Shown here: piece by piece, positions 1 to 7,028 of the stretch | How the letters are laid out: the number at the start of each line of letters is the position of its first letter | How positions within the stretch are numbered: position 1 is the stretch's first letter | Assembly: GCA_002380945.1 (NCBI GenBank) | Contig: DFWO01000186.1 | Location: 1 to 15,991 of the forward strand | Source of the DNA: Methylococcaceae bacterium UBA4132 | Lineage (GTDB): Bacteria; Pseudomonadota; Gammaproteobacteria; Methylococcales; Methylomonadaceae | Reading direction: 5' to 3' | DNA length: 15,991 bases | Translations under genes and position numbers: made by a program | Notes under the pieces: model-generated | What the model was told of the DNA's origin: nothing | Database searches by the model: none | The model's input: the letters and a program-made list of their open reading frames with translations, nothing else

Positions 1-364
1 ATTAAAAGCGGCTGGAGTTGATGGAGCTTTAGTTTTCACGCTAAATAATATTCAAAAATCGACACAATATGTGCCTGGAACGGTTAGTTATACACCTCCT
101 GTTGGTATGTATCGCTTTGGCGGCTACTACGGCGGTATGTATGACACCATGTATGGTATCGGTGGATATACTCAAACACCTGGTTATTATGTAGAAAATA
201 CAAATTATGTGATGACGACCAATTTTTATAATGTGGTTAATGAGTCATTACTCTGGTCAACACAATCAGGAACAATGTCACCTTCATCGCTGGCTGATTT
301 TTCTGCTTCTTATGGAGCTGCCGTTGTCAAAGCATTCATAGCATCTGGCGTGGTTAGTAAATAA
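1..364 (+). CDS. C-terminal part of a Gly/Tyr-rich lipoprotein-like protein (5' end outside window)
   Basis: The reading frame is open from the left edge of the window (first full codon at position 2) to a TAA at 362-364, so the gene is cut by the window and the GTG at 71 is not its start. About 120 residues are visible. They include a Gly/Tyr/Met-rich stretch (motifs such as GGYYGGMYDTMYGIGGY), then a beta-rich segment reading TNFYNVVNESLLWSTQSGT and a C-terminal helix ending in KAFIASGVVSK. The order 'Tyr/Gly-rich linker, T-N-x-Y-(D/N)-V, LLWS, C-terminal helix' resembles DUF4136-like outer-membrane lipoproteins. That family call is from recollection of its pattern and is tentative. Any signal peptide or lipobox would lie upstream of the window. 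Confidence 0.8.
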   Translation, partial: LKAAGVDGALVFTLNNIQKSTQYVPGTVSYTPPVGMYRFGGYYGGMYDTMYGIGGYTQTPGYYVENTNYVMTTNFYNVVNESLLWSTQSGTMSPSSLADFSASYGAAVVKAFIASGVVSK

Positions 365-444
365 CACCAGCAATATAATTTTATCTAAACAGTAGGTTAG
401 ACAAGCCAGAGCTGAGGGGGTAACGACACAGGATGTAAAAACGA

Positions 445-479
445 TAAAATGCAAATTCAAAACAATAAAATTAGGAGTA
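445..479 (+). promoter_or_regulatory. Weak promoter-like site and ribosome binding site before the 484 gene
   Basis: A TAAAAT hexamer at 445-450 could act as a -10 element, but I see no convincing -35 box at the right distance. An AGGAG at 473-477 sits 6 bases before the ATG at 484 and is a good Shine-Dalgarno sequence that fixes that start. The rest of 365-483 shows nothing I recognise. Confidence 0.35.
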
Positions 480-483
480 ATCT

Positions 484-1023
484 ATGAAATACAAACACTT
501 AGCTTTAATTATCGCGATGGCAACCAGTTTGCCAATGATGAACATTGCACAAGCAGAAGAAGCTGGCGTACCACCCGTAGCCGATGCTGTTAAAACCGCA
601 GCAAACGAAGCAAAAGTTGCCGAAGATGGTAACGAACTCAATATGTTTCGCTTCAGTATGCAAATGGACAGAATGGAATTCGTCAAGAAATCCATGAATC
701 TGAGTGGCGATCAAGAAAAGAAATTCATGGATCAATACTATGTTTTTGATGCTTTAATGAAAAAAGCAAATGATAAACGCATCGCAATTATTGCGGATTA
801 TGCAGAACACATCGACAGCATCACAGAAGCAAAAGCAGGCGAACTTGCTAAAAAATCACTTGCGTTTCGTAAACAACGTGCGACCCTTCTTGAACAGTTC
901 TACGGCAAGATAGCAAAAGCCACCTCGAAAACCATCGCCGCCCGCTTTCTGCAAGTAGAAAGCATTATACAAGGTGCTGGCGATGTCGCTATCGGTTCTA
1001 AAATTCCTTTAATGCCGAAATAA
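484..1023 (+). CDS. Small exported helical protein of unknown function
   Basis: The product has 179 residues. Residues 1-24 form a clear Sec signal peptide (Lys-rich start, hydrophobic core, AQA at 22-24 before Glu25), so the mature protein of about 155 residues should be periplasmic. The mature part is almost entirely predicted helix and rich in Lys, Ala, Glu and Met. It has a segment MNLSGDQEKKFMDQYYVFDALMK (given here only as landmark start MNLSGDQ, near residue 72), then a long charged helix and a conserved-looking KTIAARFLQVESII near residue 142. This resembles a widespread family of small proteobacterial periplasmic proteins with a 'kvaRFfQiE' helix, loosely Spy/CpxP-like in character. 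No enzymatic motif is visible. It has its own ribosome binding site and no co-oriented gene follows it. The function is unknown. Confidence 0.85.
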   Translation: MKYKHLALIIAMATSLPMMNIAQAEEAGVPPVADAVKTAANEAKVAEDGNELNMFRFSMQMDRMEFVKKSMNLSGDQEKKFMDQYYVFDALMKKANDKRIAIIADYAEHIDSITEAKAGELAKKSLAFRKQRATLLEQFYGKIAKATSKTIAARFLQVESIIQGAGDVAIGSKIPLMPK

Positions 1024-1108
1024 CTGTGTGATTGAGTTGCTAATTTTTGGCAACCCAATACAATACTCTTGCATGGTTATTATCTATTAGCTGTACAATT
1101 AAAATGAT

Positions 1109-1154
1109 GTTACCAGAATACAAGCTTTGCTTGTGGTAACAGGCAAAGCTTGTA
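1109..1154. repeat. Overlapping inverted repeats that can form two alternative hairpins
   Basis: TACAAGCTTTGC at 1119-1130 is perfectly complementary to GCAAAGCTTGTA at 1143-1154, giving a 12-bp stem. The left arm can instead pair locally: GTTACC 1109-1114 with GGTAAC 1135-1140, and ACAAG 1120-1124 with CTTGT 1130-1134. The two folds share bases and exclude each other. No T-run follows. The element may be part of the adjacent repeat or simply a decayed palindrome. Confidence 0.55.
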
Positions 1155-1187
1155 CTTCTTGAAATTATTGAGAAATTTCAAATCACA

Positions 1188-1285
1188 GTCATTGCGGCAT
1201 GGATTGCCGCAATCCAGAAGCTATAGATGGCGAGACTTTAACACATCCATGTGTCCTAGATTCTGGCAATCCATGCCAGAATGAC
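1188..1285. repeat. REPIN-like element: two inverted copies of a short palindrome
   Basis: Each end is a hairpin with a perfect 9-bp stem and a 5-base loop: ATTGCGGCA 1191-1199 with TGCCGCAAT 1205-1213, and ATTCTGGCA 1260-1268 with TGCCAGAAT 1274-1282. The two 30-base ends (1188-1217 and 1256-1285) are also imperfect inverted repeats of one another. They differ in the stems by changes that are compensated on the other side of the same stem. A 38-base spacer lies between. This is the architecture of REP/REPIN or MITE-like dispersed repeats in gammaproteobacteria. No other copy occurs in the window. Confidence 0.75.
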
Positions 1286-1473
1286 AGTTCAAGTTATTGA
1301 GTGTACAATAGTCAAGGGGTATAACAGTCCAATTAGATATTTTCTCGCCAGATAAGGAAATCCAAGTGTTACTCTAAGTTCATGAATATGCTTAGGTATT
1401 ATTCCGTTATTCTTTTGATGGCTAAACGAAATGGATAATTAAAATCTATTTTTATTAGGCTACTATATCTACA

Positions 1474-3162
1474 TTAATTTAACGAGTTGATAAATGTCTT
1501 CACCAAAAACCCTTGTTCCATGCCATAAACCACATCGACTAATTCCAAGCCTACAGTGCGATGTGTCACCATTATGAGGGTTTTATTCTTAGCAAAACCA
1601 GCTAACGCGCCCAGTACCTCGCGTTCAGTTTGCTCATCTAAACCTTCAGTCGGTTCATCTAATAGCAATATGGGGGCATTTTTAAGGTGTAGTCGTGCTA
1701 AAGCAATACGTCGCGCTTCACCACCTGAAACTTTTACGCCACTTTCACCGACCCAAGTATTCATGCCTTCGGGTAAACGGGCTATAAACTCAGTGAGTCC
1801 TGCAAAGTTTATGGCTAGCTTGAGTTCGTTTACGGTGGCGTGGGGTTTAGCGATTAATAAATTCTCTTTGATAGAGGCGGCGAATAATTGACTGCGTTGC
1901 GACAATACGCCAAAACAACTTAACAGTTTATCGTGATTAAGCTGATTAATGGGTGTATTGCCTAACAGAACGACACCGTGTTCTGGGTCGTAATGACGGG
2001 TTAATAACTGTAATAGCGTGGTTTTACCTGAACCACTCGCGCCGATGATACCGATTTTTGTACCTTGTGGCATAGTGAGACTTAGGTTTTTTAATACCCA
2101 GTTGGACTGTTCTGAGTAACGAAAACTGACCCCATCCAAGCGCAAATCATAGCGATTCGGTAACGCGCTAGTTTGGCTAGCCATCTGAATAGTCGGTGTT
2201 AAAGTTGCTAAATGTCGAACCCGTTGTGCGGCGGTTTGGGTTTTTGCCAACATTTGCATTGCTTGCGGCAAAGGCTGCACCAGTTCAAAAGCGGCAAGTA
2301 CACAAAAAATCACTATCGCAATGTTCGCACCTGATAATTCGTCGTGTTGATAAGCTAACCCAACTAGGATTACCGCGACTAACAAAGCTAATTGTGACAA
2401 TAACAGCGTAAGTGCCGATGACAAGGCAGTTAAACGATTATTGTCTGCTTCGGTTTCAATCAACCGCTCTGAATTTTTTATAAACCGTTGAGCGAATCGT
2501 GCATAAGCTTGATTAGCGAGTAAGTCCGTCATGCCTTGTAGTAATTCCAATTGCCGTAGCCGTAAACTTGCCGCTAGCGTGACAACATTTTCGGCACCAT
2601 CACGTCCTAACTGATTGAATAACCACGGCACAGCCACAGAGGCGATTAACAATAAACAGCCTGTCGTGAAACTAATGAATGGATCATAAGCGTATAAAAA
2701 CACCGTAACAGCCGTCACGCCTAACGCGGCAACAATTGCAGGGGCGAGTAAGCGCAAATACAGTGCGTCTAAAGCATCAATATCAGCCGTCATGTGGCTG
2801 AGTAAATCACCACTACGCGCTTCGGATAATCGTCCTAAAGCCAACGGAATCAGTTGCGCGAAAAACCAAACTCTTATTTCCGTCAGTACGCGAAAGGTGG
2901 CTTCATGCGTGGCTAGGCGTTCACCGTAACGCCCTAATGTGCGGGTGATAGCTAAGGCGCGAATTTGTGCAGCGGGTAGCATAAAATTAAACAGCAACAC
3001 GTCACCGCCTAAACCCGCAATGGCAGACGCGCTGATAAACCAGCCTGACAAAGTGAGTAAGGTGATAGTGGCAAAAGCGGTAATTAATGCCAACATAACA
3101 CCACCTACCAACCAAAGGCTGTGTGGTTTGAACAGACGTAGGAAAAACGCTAAATCGTTCAT
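1474..3162 (-). CDS. cydC: CydC subunit of the heterodimeric ABC exporter CydDC
   Basis: CydC pairs with CydD in an inner-membrane ABC transporter required for assembly of cytochrome bd. The pair was long described as a cysteine/glutathione exporter, and haem transport has also been proposed. The product has 562 residues, normal for the family. Residues 1-320 are the transmembrane domain, opening with the CydC-like TLLTLSGWFISASAIAG near 33-50. The ATPase domain follows: Walker A GASGSGKT at 374-381, signature VSGGE at 478-482, Walker B ILLLDEP at 498-504 and the switch histidine in MVTHRT at 534. The signature reads VSGGE rather than LSGGQ, which is common in CydC. The ATG overlaps the stop of cydD by 4 bases (ATGA), so the two are translationally coupled. 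It is the last gene of the cyd cluster, and I see no strong terminator after it. Confidence 0.95.
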   Translation of the reverse strand: MNDLAFFLRLFKPHSLWLVGGVMLALITAFATITLLTLSGWFISASAIAGLGGDVLLFNFMLPAAQIRALAITRTLGRYGERLATHEATFRVLTEIRVWFFAQLIPLALGRLSEARSGDLLSHMTADIDALDALYLRLLAPAIVAALGVTAVTVFLYAYDPFISFTTGCLLLIASVAVPWLFNQLGRDGAENVVTLAASLRLRQLELLQGMTDLLANQAYARFAQRFIKNSERLIETEADNNRLTALSSALTLLLSQLALLVAVILVGLAYQHDELSGANIAIVIFCVLAAFELVQPLPQAMQMLAKTQTAAQRVRHLATLTPTIQMASQTSALPNRYDLRLDGVSFRYSEQSNWVLKNLSLTMPQGTKIGIIGASGSGKTTLLQLLTRHYDPEHGVVLLGNTPINQLNHDKLLSCFGVLSQRSQLFAASIKENLLIAKPHATVNELKLAINFAGLTEFIARLPEGMNTWVGESGVKVSGGEARRIALARLHLKNAPILLLDEPTEGLDEQTEREVLGALAGFAKNKTLIMVTHRTVGLELVDVVYGMEQGFLVKTFINSLN

Positions 3163-4871
3163 GCTAAGCGTCCATGTTGCAAGACGATTTGTCTGTCCAT
3201 GCCTTCAATCACTTCTGCATCATGACTGGCAATGATTAACGTTTTATCATTAAACAATTGCTTAATTACGACTAATAAGCATGTTTTGGTTTCTTTATCG
3301 AGATTCGCGGTGGGTTCATCCAAAATAATGATGTCGGCATTTTTCAAAAAAGCACGCGCTAAGGCAATGCGTTGCTGTTGCCCACCTGATAGACCGTAGC
3401 CGCGTTCGCCTATCAAAGTTTGTAAACCGTCGGCTAACTGTTCGCTAAATTCGGTTACGCCTGCTAATTTCGCCGCTGTTTGAATTTGCTGAGCGGTGGT
3501 GTGAGGATTCGCTAGGGCAATATTGTCATAAATACTGCCATAAAATAGATAAGAGCTTTGTCCGATGTATGCCATGTTTTGCAAAGCATGGTTACGGTTT
3601 AATGCTTGTCCGTTTAACCAGATACTTCCTTCTGTTGCCGTTTCAAAACCTGATAATAAATTTAACAGTGTGGTTTTACCTGCACCTGATGCACCGATTA
3701 GAGCAATTTTTTCGCCTTGATGAATGTTTAAGTTGATGTCGGTTAATACTTGCCGTTGATCGTAGCTTTTGCTGACATTGTTAAATTCGATAAGCGACTT
3801 GGATTGTTGGGTTACGCTATCGCTAACCCAACCTACATTTGTTTTTTCAACTTGTTCTAAAATAGTCAAAATCGCATCCGCCGCACCCAACGCCGCCGCT
3901 TTATCGTGGTAATAAATGGCTAGTTGTCGTAATGGTATAAAAAACTCAGGGGCTAACAGCAGCACGAATAGCGCAATCTTAAAACTAATAGGCGGTGCAA
4001 AGGTGAAATGAATCTGCCCTAATAAAATCAAACCTACATACACAGCTACTAATGCTACCGCCACCGCGCTGAAAAACTCTAAAACTGCTGACGATAAAAA
4101 CGCAATGCGTAACACGGCCATGGTTTTTTCTCGAAAACCATCGGCAACTTTGTGAATGTTTTTTAATTCCTGTTCCGCTTGCCCAAATAGTTTGAGGGTT
4201 GCCAAGCCTTGCAATCTATCCAAAAAATAACCACTCATGCGCGTTAGGGCTAAAAATTGACTACGTTGTGTGGAACTTGCACCCATGCCAACCAGAATCA
4301 TGAACAGTGGAATCAGTGGCGCAGTGAATAATAAAATGCAGCCAACCAGCCAATTAATCGGCATGACTACGGCTATCATAATGAACGGCAAGAGTCCGAC
4401 AATGTAGTGTTGTGGTAGATAACGCGAGAAATACGGTGCGAGTGCGTCCACTTGCTCTAAGGTGACAGCGGCTAACGCGCCACTTTGTTGGTTTTTTAAT
4501 GCTGCACTGCCAAGAACGGCAAAGGTGTCAGTGAGTTGTTGGCGTAAGGCAGTGCGAATGCTTGCACCTGCTTGAAATCCTGTTACTTGTTGGGCATACA
4601 CACAGAAACTACGAAAGATAAACACCACGACTAAACCCGCTAATAGGGGGATTAACGGTTTTAGCGTGGCATTATCTATAATCAATGCGGATAAAATATT
4701 TGCCAGTAATCCTGCTTGAATAATTACCGCAATACCATTAGCAATCCCTGCTAACGCGGTAAGTAGTATCGACTTGCGTACCGTTTTACTTTGCTTTTTT
4801 AACCAACGCGCACAAATTTTTTCACGCGCTTGGTGTTGGTCAAAATAGCGTTGGTTATCATCGGGATGCAC
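3159..4871 (-). CDS. cydD: CydD subunit of the heterodimeric ABC exporter CydDC
   Basis: This is the partner of CydC. The product has 570 residues. Residues 20-335 hold the six-helix membrane domain, including LLALLAP-type helices near 300. The ATPase domain has Walker A GASGAGKT at 393-400, signature LSGGQ at 494-498, Walker B IIILDEP at 514-520 and switch histidine 550 in IASHD. The start is a GTG at 4871, 8 bases after the stop of the psiE-like gene. Its ribosome binding site (AGGG about 8 bases upstream) is modest. Order psiE-like, cydD, cydC with a short gap and a 4-base overlap indicates one transcript with the oxidase genes upstream. In E. coli cydDC is a separate operon, so clustering with cydABX is informative but not rare in other bacteria. 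Confidence 0.95.
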   Translation of the reverse strand: MHPDDNQRYFDQHQAREKICARWLKKQSKTVRKSILLTALAGIANGIAVIIQAGLLANILSALIIDNATLKPLIPLLAGLVVVFIFRSFCVYAQQVTGFQAGASIRTALRQQLTDTFAVLGSAALKNQQSGALAAVTLEQVDALAPYFSRYLPQHYIVGLLPFIMIAVVMPINWLVGCILLFTAPLIPLFMILVGMGASSTQRSQFLALTRMSGYFLDRLQGLATLKLFGQAEQELKNIHKVADGFREKTMAVLRIAFLSSAVLEFFSAVAVALVAVYVGLILLGQIHFTFAPPISFKIALFVLLLAPEFFIPLRQLAIYYHDKAAALGAADAILTILEQVEKTNVGWVSDSVTQQSKSLIEFNNVSKSYDQRQVLTDINLNIHQGEKIALIGASGAGKTTLLNLLSGFETATEGSIWLNGQALNRNHALQNMAYIGQSSYLFYGSIYDNIALANPHTTAQQIQTAAKLAGVTEFSEQLADGLQTLIGERGYGLSGGQQQRIALARAFLKNADIIILDEPTANLDKETKTCLLVVIKQLFNDKTLIIASHDAEVIEGMDRQIVLQHGRLA

Positions 4872-4879
4872 TGCGTACC

Positions 4880-5310
4880 CTACTTTTTAACATCGCTATC
4901 ATCAGGACAACCATAATTTTTTGCCGTGTACGATAATAAGCCGATGGAAAAACTTAAAATAGCAATACATGCCGTGATGCCCATCAGTAAATACAAATGA
5001 AAGTTGTCCGCCACTTTTTGTACATCAATCACTAAATGCCGTGATAACGCGGTGATGGCGATATAAATCAAAAACTGCACAGGTAAACGATGGGTTTTAA
5101 AATAAATACCCACCATTGCACCCAATTCCAGATAAATAATAATAAAATATCTTCTAAATTGGCATGTCCTGTTCGTATCATGTCGATGTAATCATGTGCG
5201 GCTGACCACACAATGGTTGCACCAATGACAAACAAAGCAATGTAATGAAAGGTATCGACTAAACGATTGCCTAGTTTTTGAATCAATACCATCGTGTTAT
5301 CGTTCATCAT
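4880..5310 (-). pseudogene. psiE: PsiE-like inner-membrane protein, reading frame broken by one base
   Basis: Two overlapping frames together make one PsiE-family protein (phosphate-starvation-inducible PsiE). The N-terminal half runs from ATG 5310 and contains FHYIALFVIGATIVWS and NLEDILLLF. The C-terminal half, in the -1 frame, reads LELGAMVGIYFKTHRLPV, then FLIYIAITALSRHLVIDV, ending at 4880. Joined, it is about 140 residues, the usual PsiE length, with four predicted membrane helices. The break is around 5131-5140 in a TTA/TTT repeat tract. One additional T there would restore ...LLLFYLELGAMVG. Both halves keep good family sequence with no other damage, so a recent mutation, a base-calling error or frameshifting are all possible. 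The start overlaps the upstream stop by one base (TAATG). The role of PsiE is poorly known. Confidence 0.75.
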
Positions 5311-5882
5311 TAAACCGCGTGTATTTGCTGACAGGCAGTTTTAATCAAGGTATCAACGTCTTCAGCAATAGGTACAGATGCACCATTAGCTAACGGATAA
5401 GTTGCCACGCCTAACGTAACGTCTATAGCTAAGTCCCTAGGGGCTTTGATTTGTGTCATGATGTGTTCTTTAAAATGTCCTGCCGTGGCTTCCGCGCGTT
5501 TGAATGACACACCAGGTAATACGATAAGCAACACTTGCTCATTCATACGCGCGGCAATATCCACGCCTTCACGAATTTCTTCTTTTAAATAATCCACGAC
5601 ATTGCGCAATACCGTATCTGATTCATAATCCAAAAGTTGATGTTGTTGATTAAACTGCTCTAAACTCAGCGCAATAATGGAAAACGGAAAGCCATTATTG
5701 CGCGAGTTTTCGACTTTTTCTTTTAAGCGCGTCATCATCACGTCTTTAGTGAACAGGCGCGTCAACGGGTCTAGCGGAACGTGTTCTTTTTCAAAGGTTT
5801 CTTGCGCTTCAAAGCGGAGAATGTGCAGAATGCCTAATGAGCAAGCCAGTAATAAACCTAATATCCAACTAAAATACCACAT
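5310..5882 (-). CDS. CydX-like oxidase subunit fused to a degenerate GGDEF domain
   Basis: The product has 190 residues. Residues 1-19, MWYFSWILGLLLACSLGIL, closely match the E. coli cytochrome bd small subunit CydX (MWYFAWILGTLLACSFGVI), and Glu25 falls at the same position as CydX Glu25. CydX ends at about 37 residues, whereas this protein continues. Residues 38-46 DPLTRLFTK match the DPLTGLxNR entry of GGDEF domains, and IDVTLGVATYP near 153 matches the late GGDEF strand. The signature itself reads NEQVL (114-118) in a conserved frame (AARM-NEQVL-LIVLPG), and the metal-binding Asp of the first strand is also missing. Diguanylate cyclase activity is therefore not expected. It sits where cydX normally sits, after cydB, whose TAG stop is part of its TAGGAG ribosome binding site. 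Probably an integral oxidase subunit with a cytoplasmic sensory or structural domain (inference). Confidence 0.88.
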   Translation of the reverse strand: MWYFSWILGLLLACSLGILHILRFEAQETFEKEHVPLDPLTRLFTKDVMMTRLKEKVENSRNNGFPFSIIALSLEQFNQQHQLLDYESDTVLRNVVDYLKEEIREGVDIAARMNEQVLLIVLPGVSFKRAEATAGHFKEHIMTQIKAPRDLAIDVTLGVATYPLANGASVPIAEDVDTLIKTACQQIHAV

Positions 5883-5891
5883 GAGTGTCTC

Positions 5892-7028
5892 CTAATAAGC
5901 CGTATGGTCGTTGTTATGAATATGTTCCAGAGTAATTTTTCCCGACAATACGCGGAACACCCAACTGGTGTAAACGATAATAAGCGGTAAAAAAACCACC
6001 GTGACCCAAAACATAATCGCCAAGGTGGTATGGCTGGAACTGGCATCCCAAACAGTTAAGGAATGATTAATGGACTGACTCGCTGGAATTAAGAATGGAA
6101 ACATCGACACGCCAGCAGTCAAGATGATGGACGTAATGGTAAGCGAACTACTAACAAAGGCTGATTTTAAGTATTGCTGTTTTGATAGCAGAATAGTCAA
6201 CACGCCCGCCATAAAACCCAGACTAGGCACAAGAATTAACAAAGGATACTGCTGATAATTGTGCATCCATAAGCCAGCCGTTTTTTCCACGACCTTATTT
6301 AGAGGATTCGATGGCGCGTCATGTAAGATGTTTGAAGTAATTGCATAACCGTCAATATTGGCTACCCACACACCCGCTAACGCAAAAATAACCAGCATCA
6401 TAATCGTAAATAGCATGACTGCTTTTTCACAACGTTGTTGAATTTCGCCTTCGGTTCTAAGTTGTAAATATACCGCGCCATGCGTAGTCAACATGGCGAC
6501 GCTGAGCAAACCTGACAGCAAGGCAAACGGATTCAACAAGCTCCAAAAACTGCCGTCATAAAAAATACGCATATCATTATCGAGATGAAACGGTACACCT
6601 TGTAATAAGTTACCAAACGCGACACCAAAAATTAACGCGGGAACGAAGCCGCCGACAAATAAGGCTTTATCCCAGTTACTACGCCAGCGTTCACTGGGTA
6701 ATTTACTGCGGTAATCAAACCCTAAAGGGCGCATCATTAACGCAAACAAAGTTAGTAACAAAGCCAGATAAAACCCTGAAAACGCCACAGAATAGACCAT
6801 TGGAAAAGCGGCAAATAACGCGCCGCCTGCGGTGACAAACCACGTTTGATTGCCTTCCCAAGTTGCGCCCACTGAGTTAATAATCACACGCCGTTCGGTA
6901 TCCGTTTTGCCTAAAAATGGCAGTAATACCGCAATGCCTAAATCAAAACCCATCATAACGGCAACGCCGATTAATAACACGCCTAAGAACAGCCACCAAA
7001 TACAGCGCAGTGTTTCATAATCAAACAT
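5892..7028 (-). CDS. cydB: Cytochrome bd quinol oxidase subunit II
   Basis: CydB is the haem-free core partner of CydA in the inner-membrane bd oxidase, which reduces O2 to water using ubiquinol or menaquinol. The product has 378 residues (E. coli 379) and aligns along its whole length: start MFDYETLRCIWWLFLGVLLIG, NDTERR-like TDTERRVIINS near 42-52, GNQTWFVTAGGALFAAFPMVYS near 59-80 (landmark GNQTWF), GVAFGNLLQGVPF and ILTAGVSMFPF. Glu58 stands where E. coli has Asp58, the acidic residue of the proposed proton path, so the charge is kept. The Asp of the E. coli 'TDGFD' segment is Met26 here, while Asp29 is kept. The ATG overlaps the end of cydA by 8 bases, with AAGGAG upstream inside cydA. 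Confidence 0.97.
   Translation of the reverse strand: MFDYETLRCIWWLFLGVLLIGVAVMMGFDLGIAVLLPFLGKTDTERRVIINSVGATWEGNQTWFVTAGGALFAAFPMVYSVAFSGFYLALLLTLFALMMRPLGFDYRSKLPSERWRSNWDKALFVGGFVPALIFGVAFGNLLQGVPFHLDNDMRIFYDGSFWSLLNPFALLSGLLSVAMLTTHGAVYLQLRTEGEIQQRCEKAVMLFTIMMLVIFALAGVWVANIDGYAITSNILHDAPSNPLNKVVEKTAGLWMHNYQQYPLLILVPSLGFMAGVLTILLSKQQYLKSAFVSSSLTITSIILTAGVSMFPFLIPASQSINHSLTVWDASSSHTTLAIMFWVTVVFLPLIIVYTSWVFRVLSGKITLEHIHNNDHTAY

Larger units (their letters stand above)
1024..1473. other. Gene-free region with palindromic repeats between convergent genes
   Basis: No credible coding frame is present on either strand between the stop of the exported protein (plus strand) and the stop of cydC (minus strand). 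The region contains a weak hairpin (GTTGC 1036-1040 with GCAAC 1050-1054), two mutually exclusive hairpins at 1109-1154, an 8-base-arm hairpin (TTGAAATT 1159-1166 with AATTTCAA 1174-1181) and a REPIN-like element at 1188-1285. No hairpin is followed by a T-run on either strand, so none is a confident Rho-independent terminator. I see nothing in 1310-1473 beyond AT-rich sequence. Confidence 0.7.

Noticed and set aside
471..735. Antisense reading frames opposite the exported protein gene
   Set aside because: They are opposite-strand frames of a gene with a signal peptide and good ribosome binding site; no similarity or start signals of their own.
1092..1309. TGTACAAT direct repeats as target-site duplication of a mobile element
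   Set aside because: Eight bases, and the same word occurs again at 15405-15412, so it is likely chance; no transposase or element boundaries coincide.
5310..5882. Active diguanylate cyclase
   Set aside because: The GGDEF signature is NEQVL and the metal-binding aspartate of the first strand is absent, so c-di-GMP synthesis is not expected.
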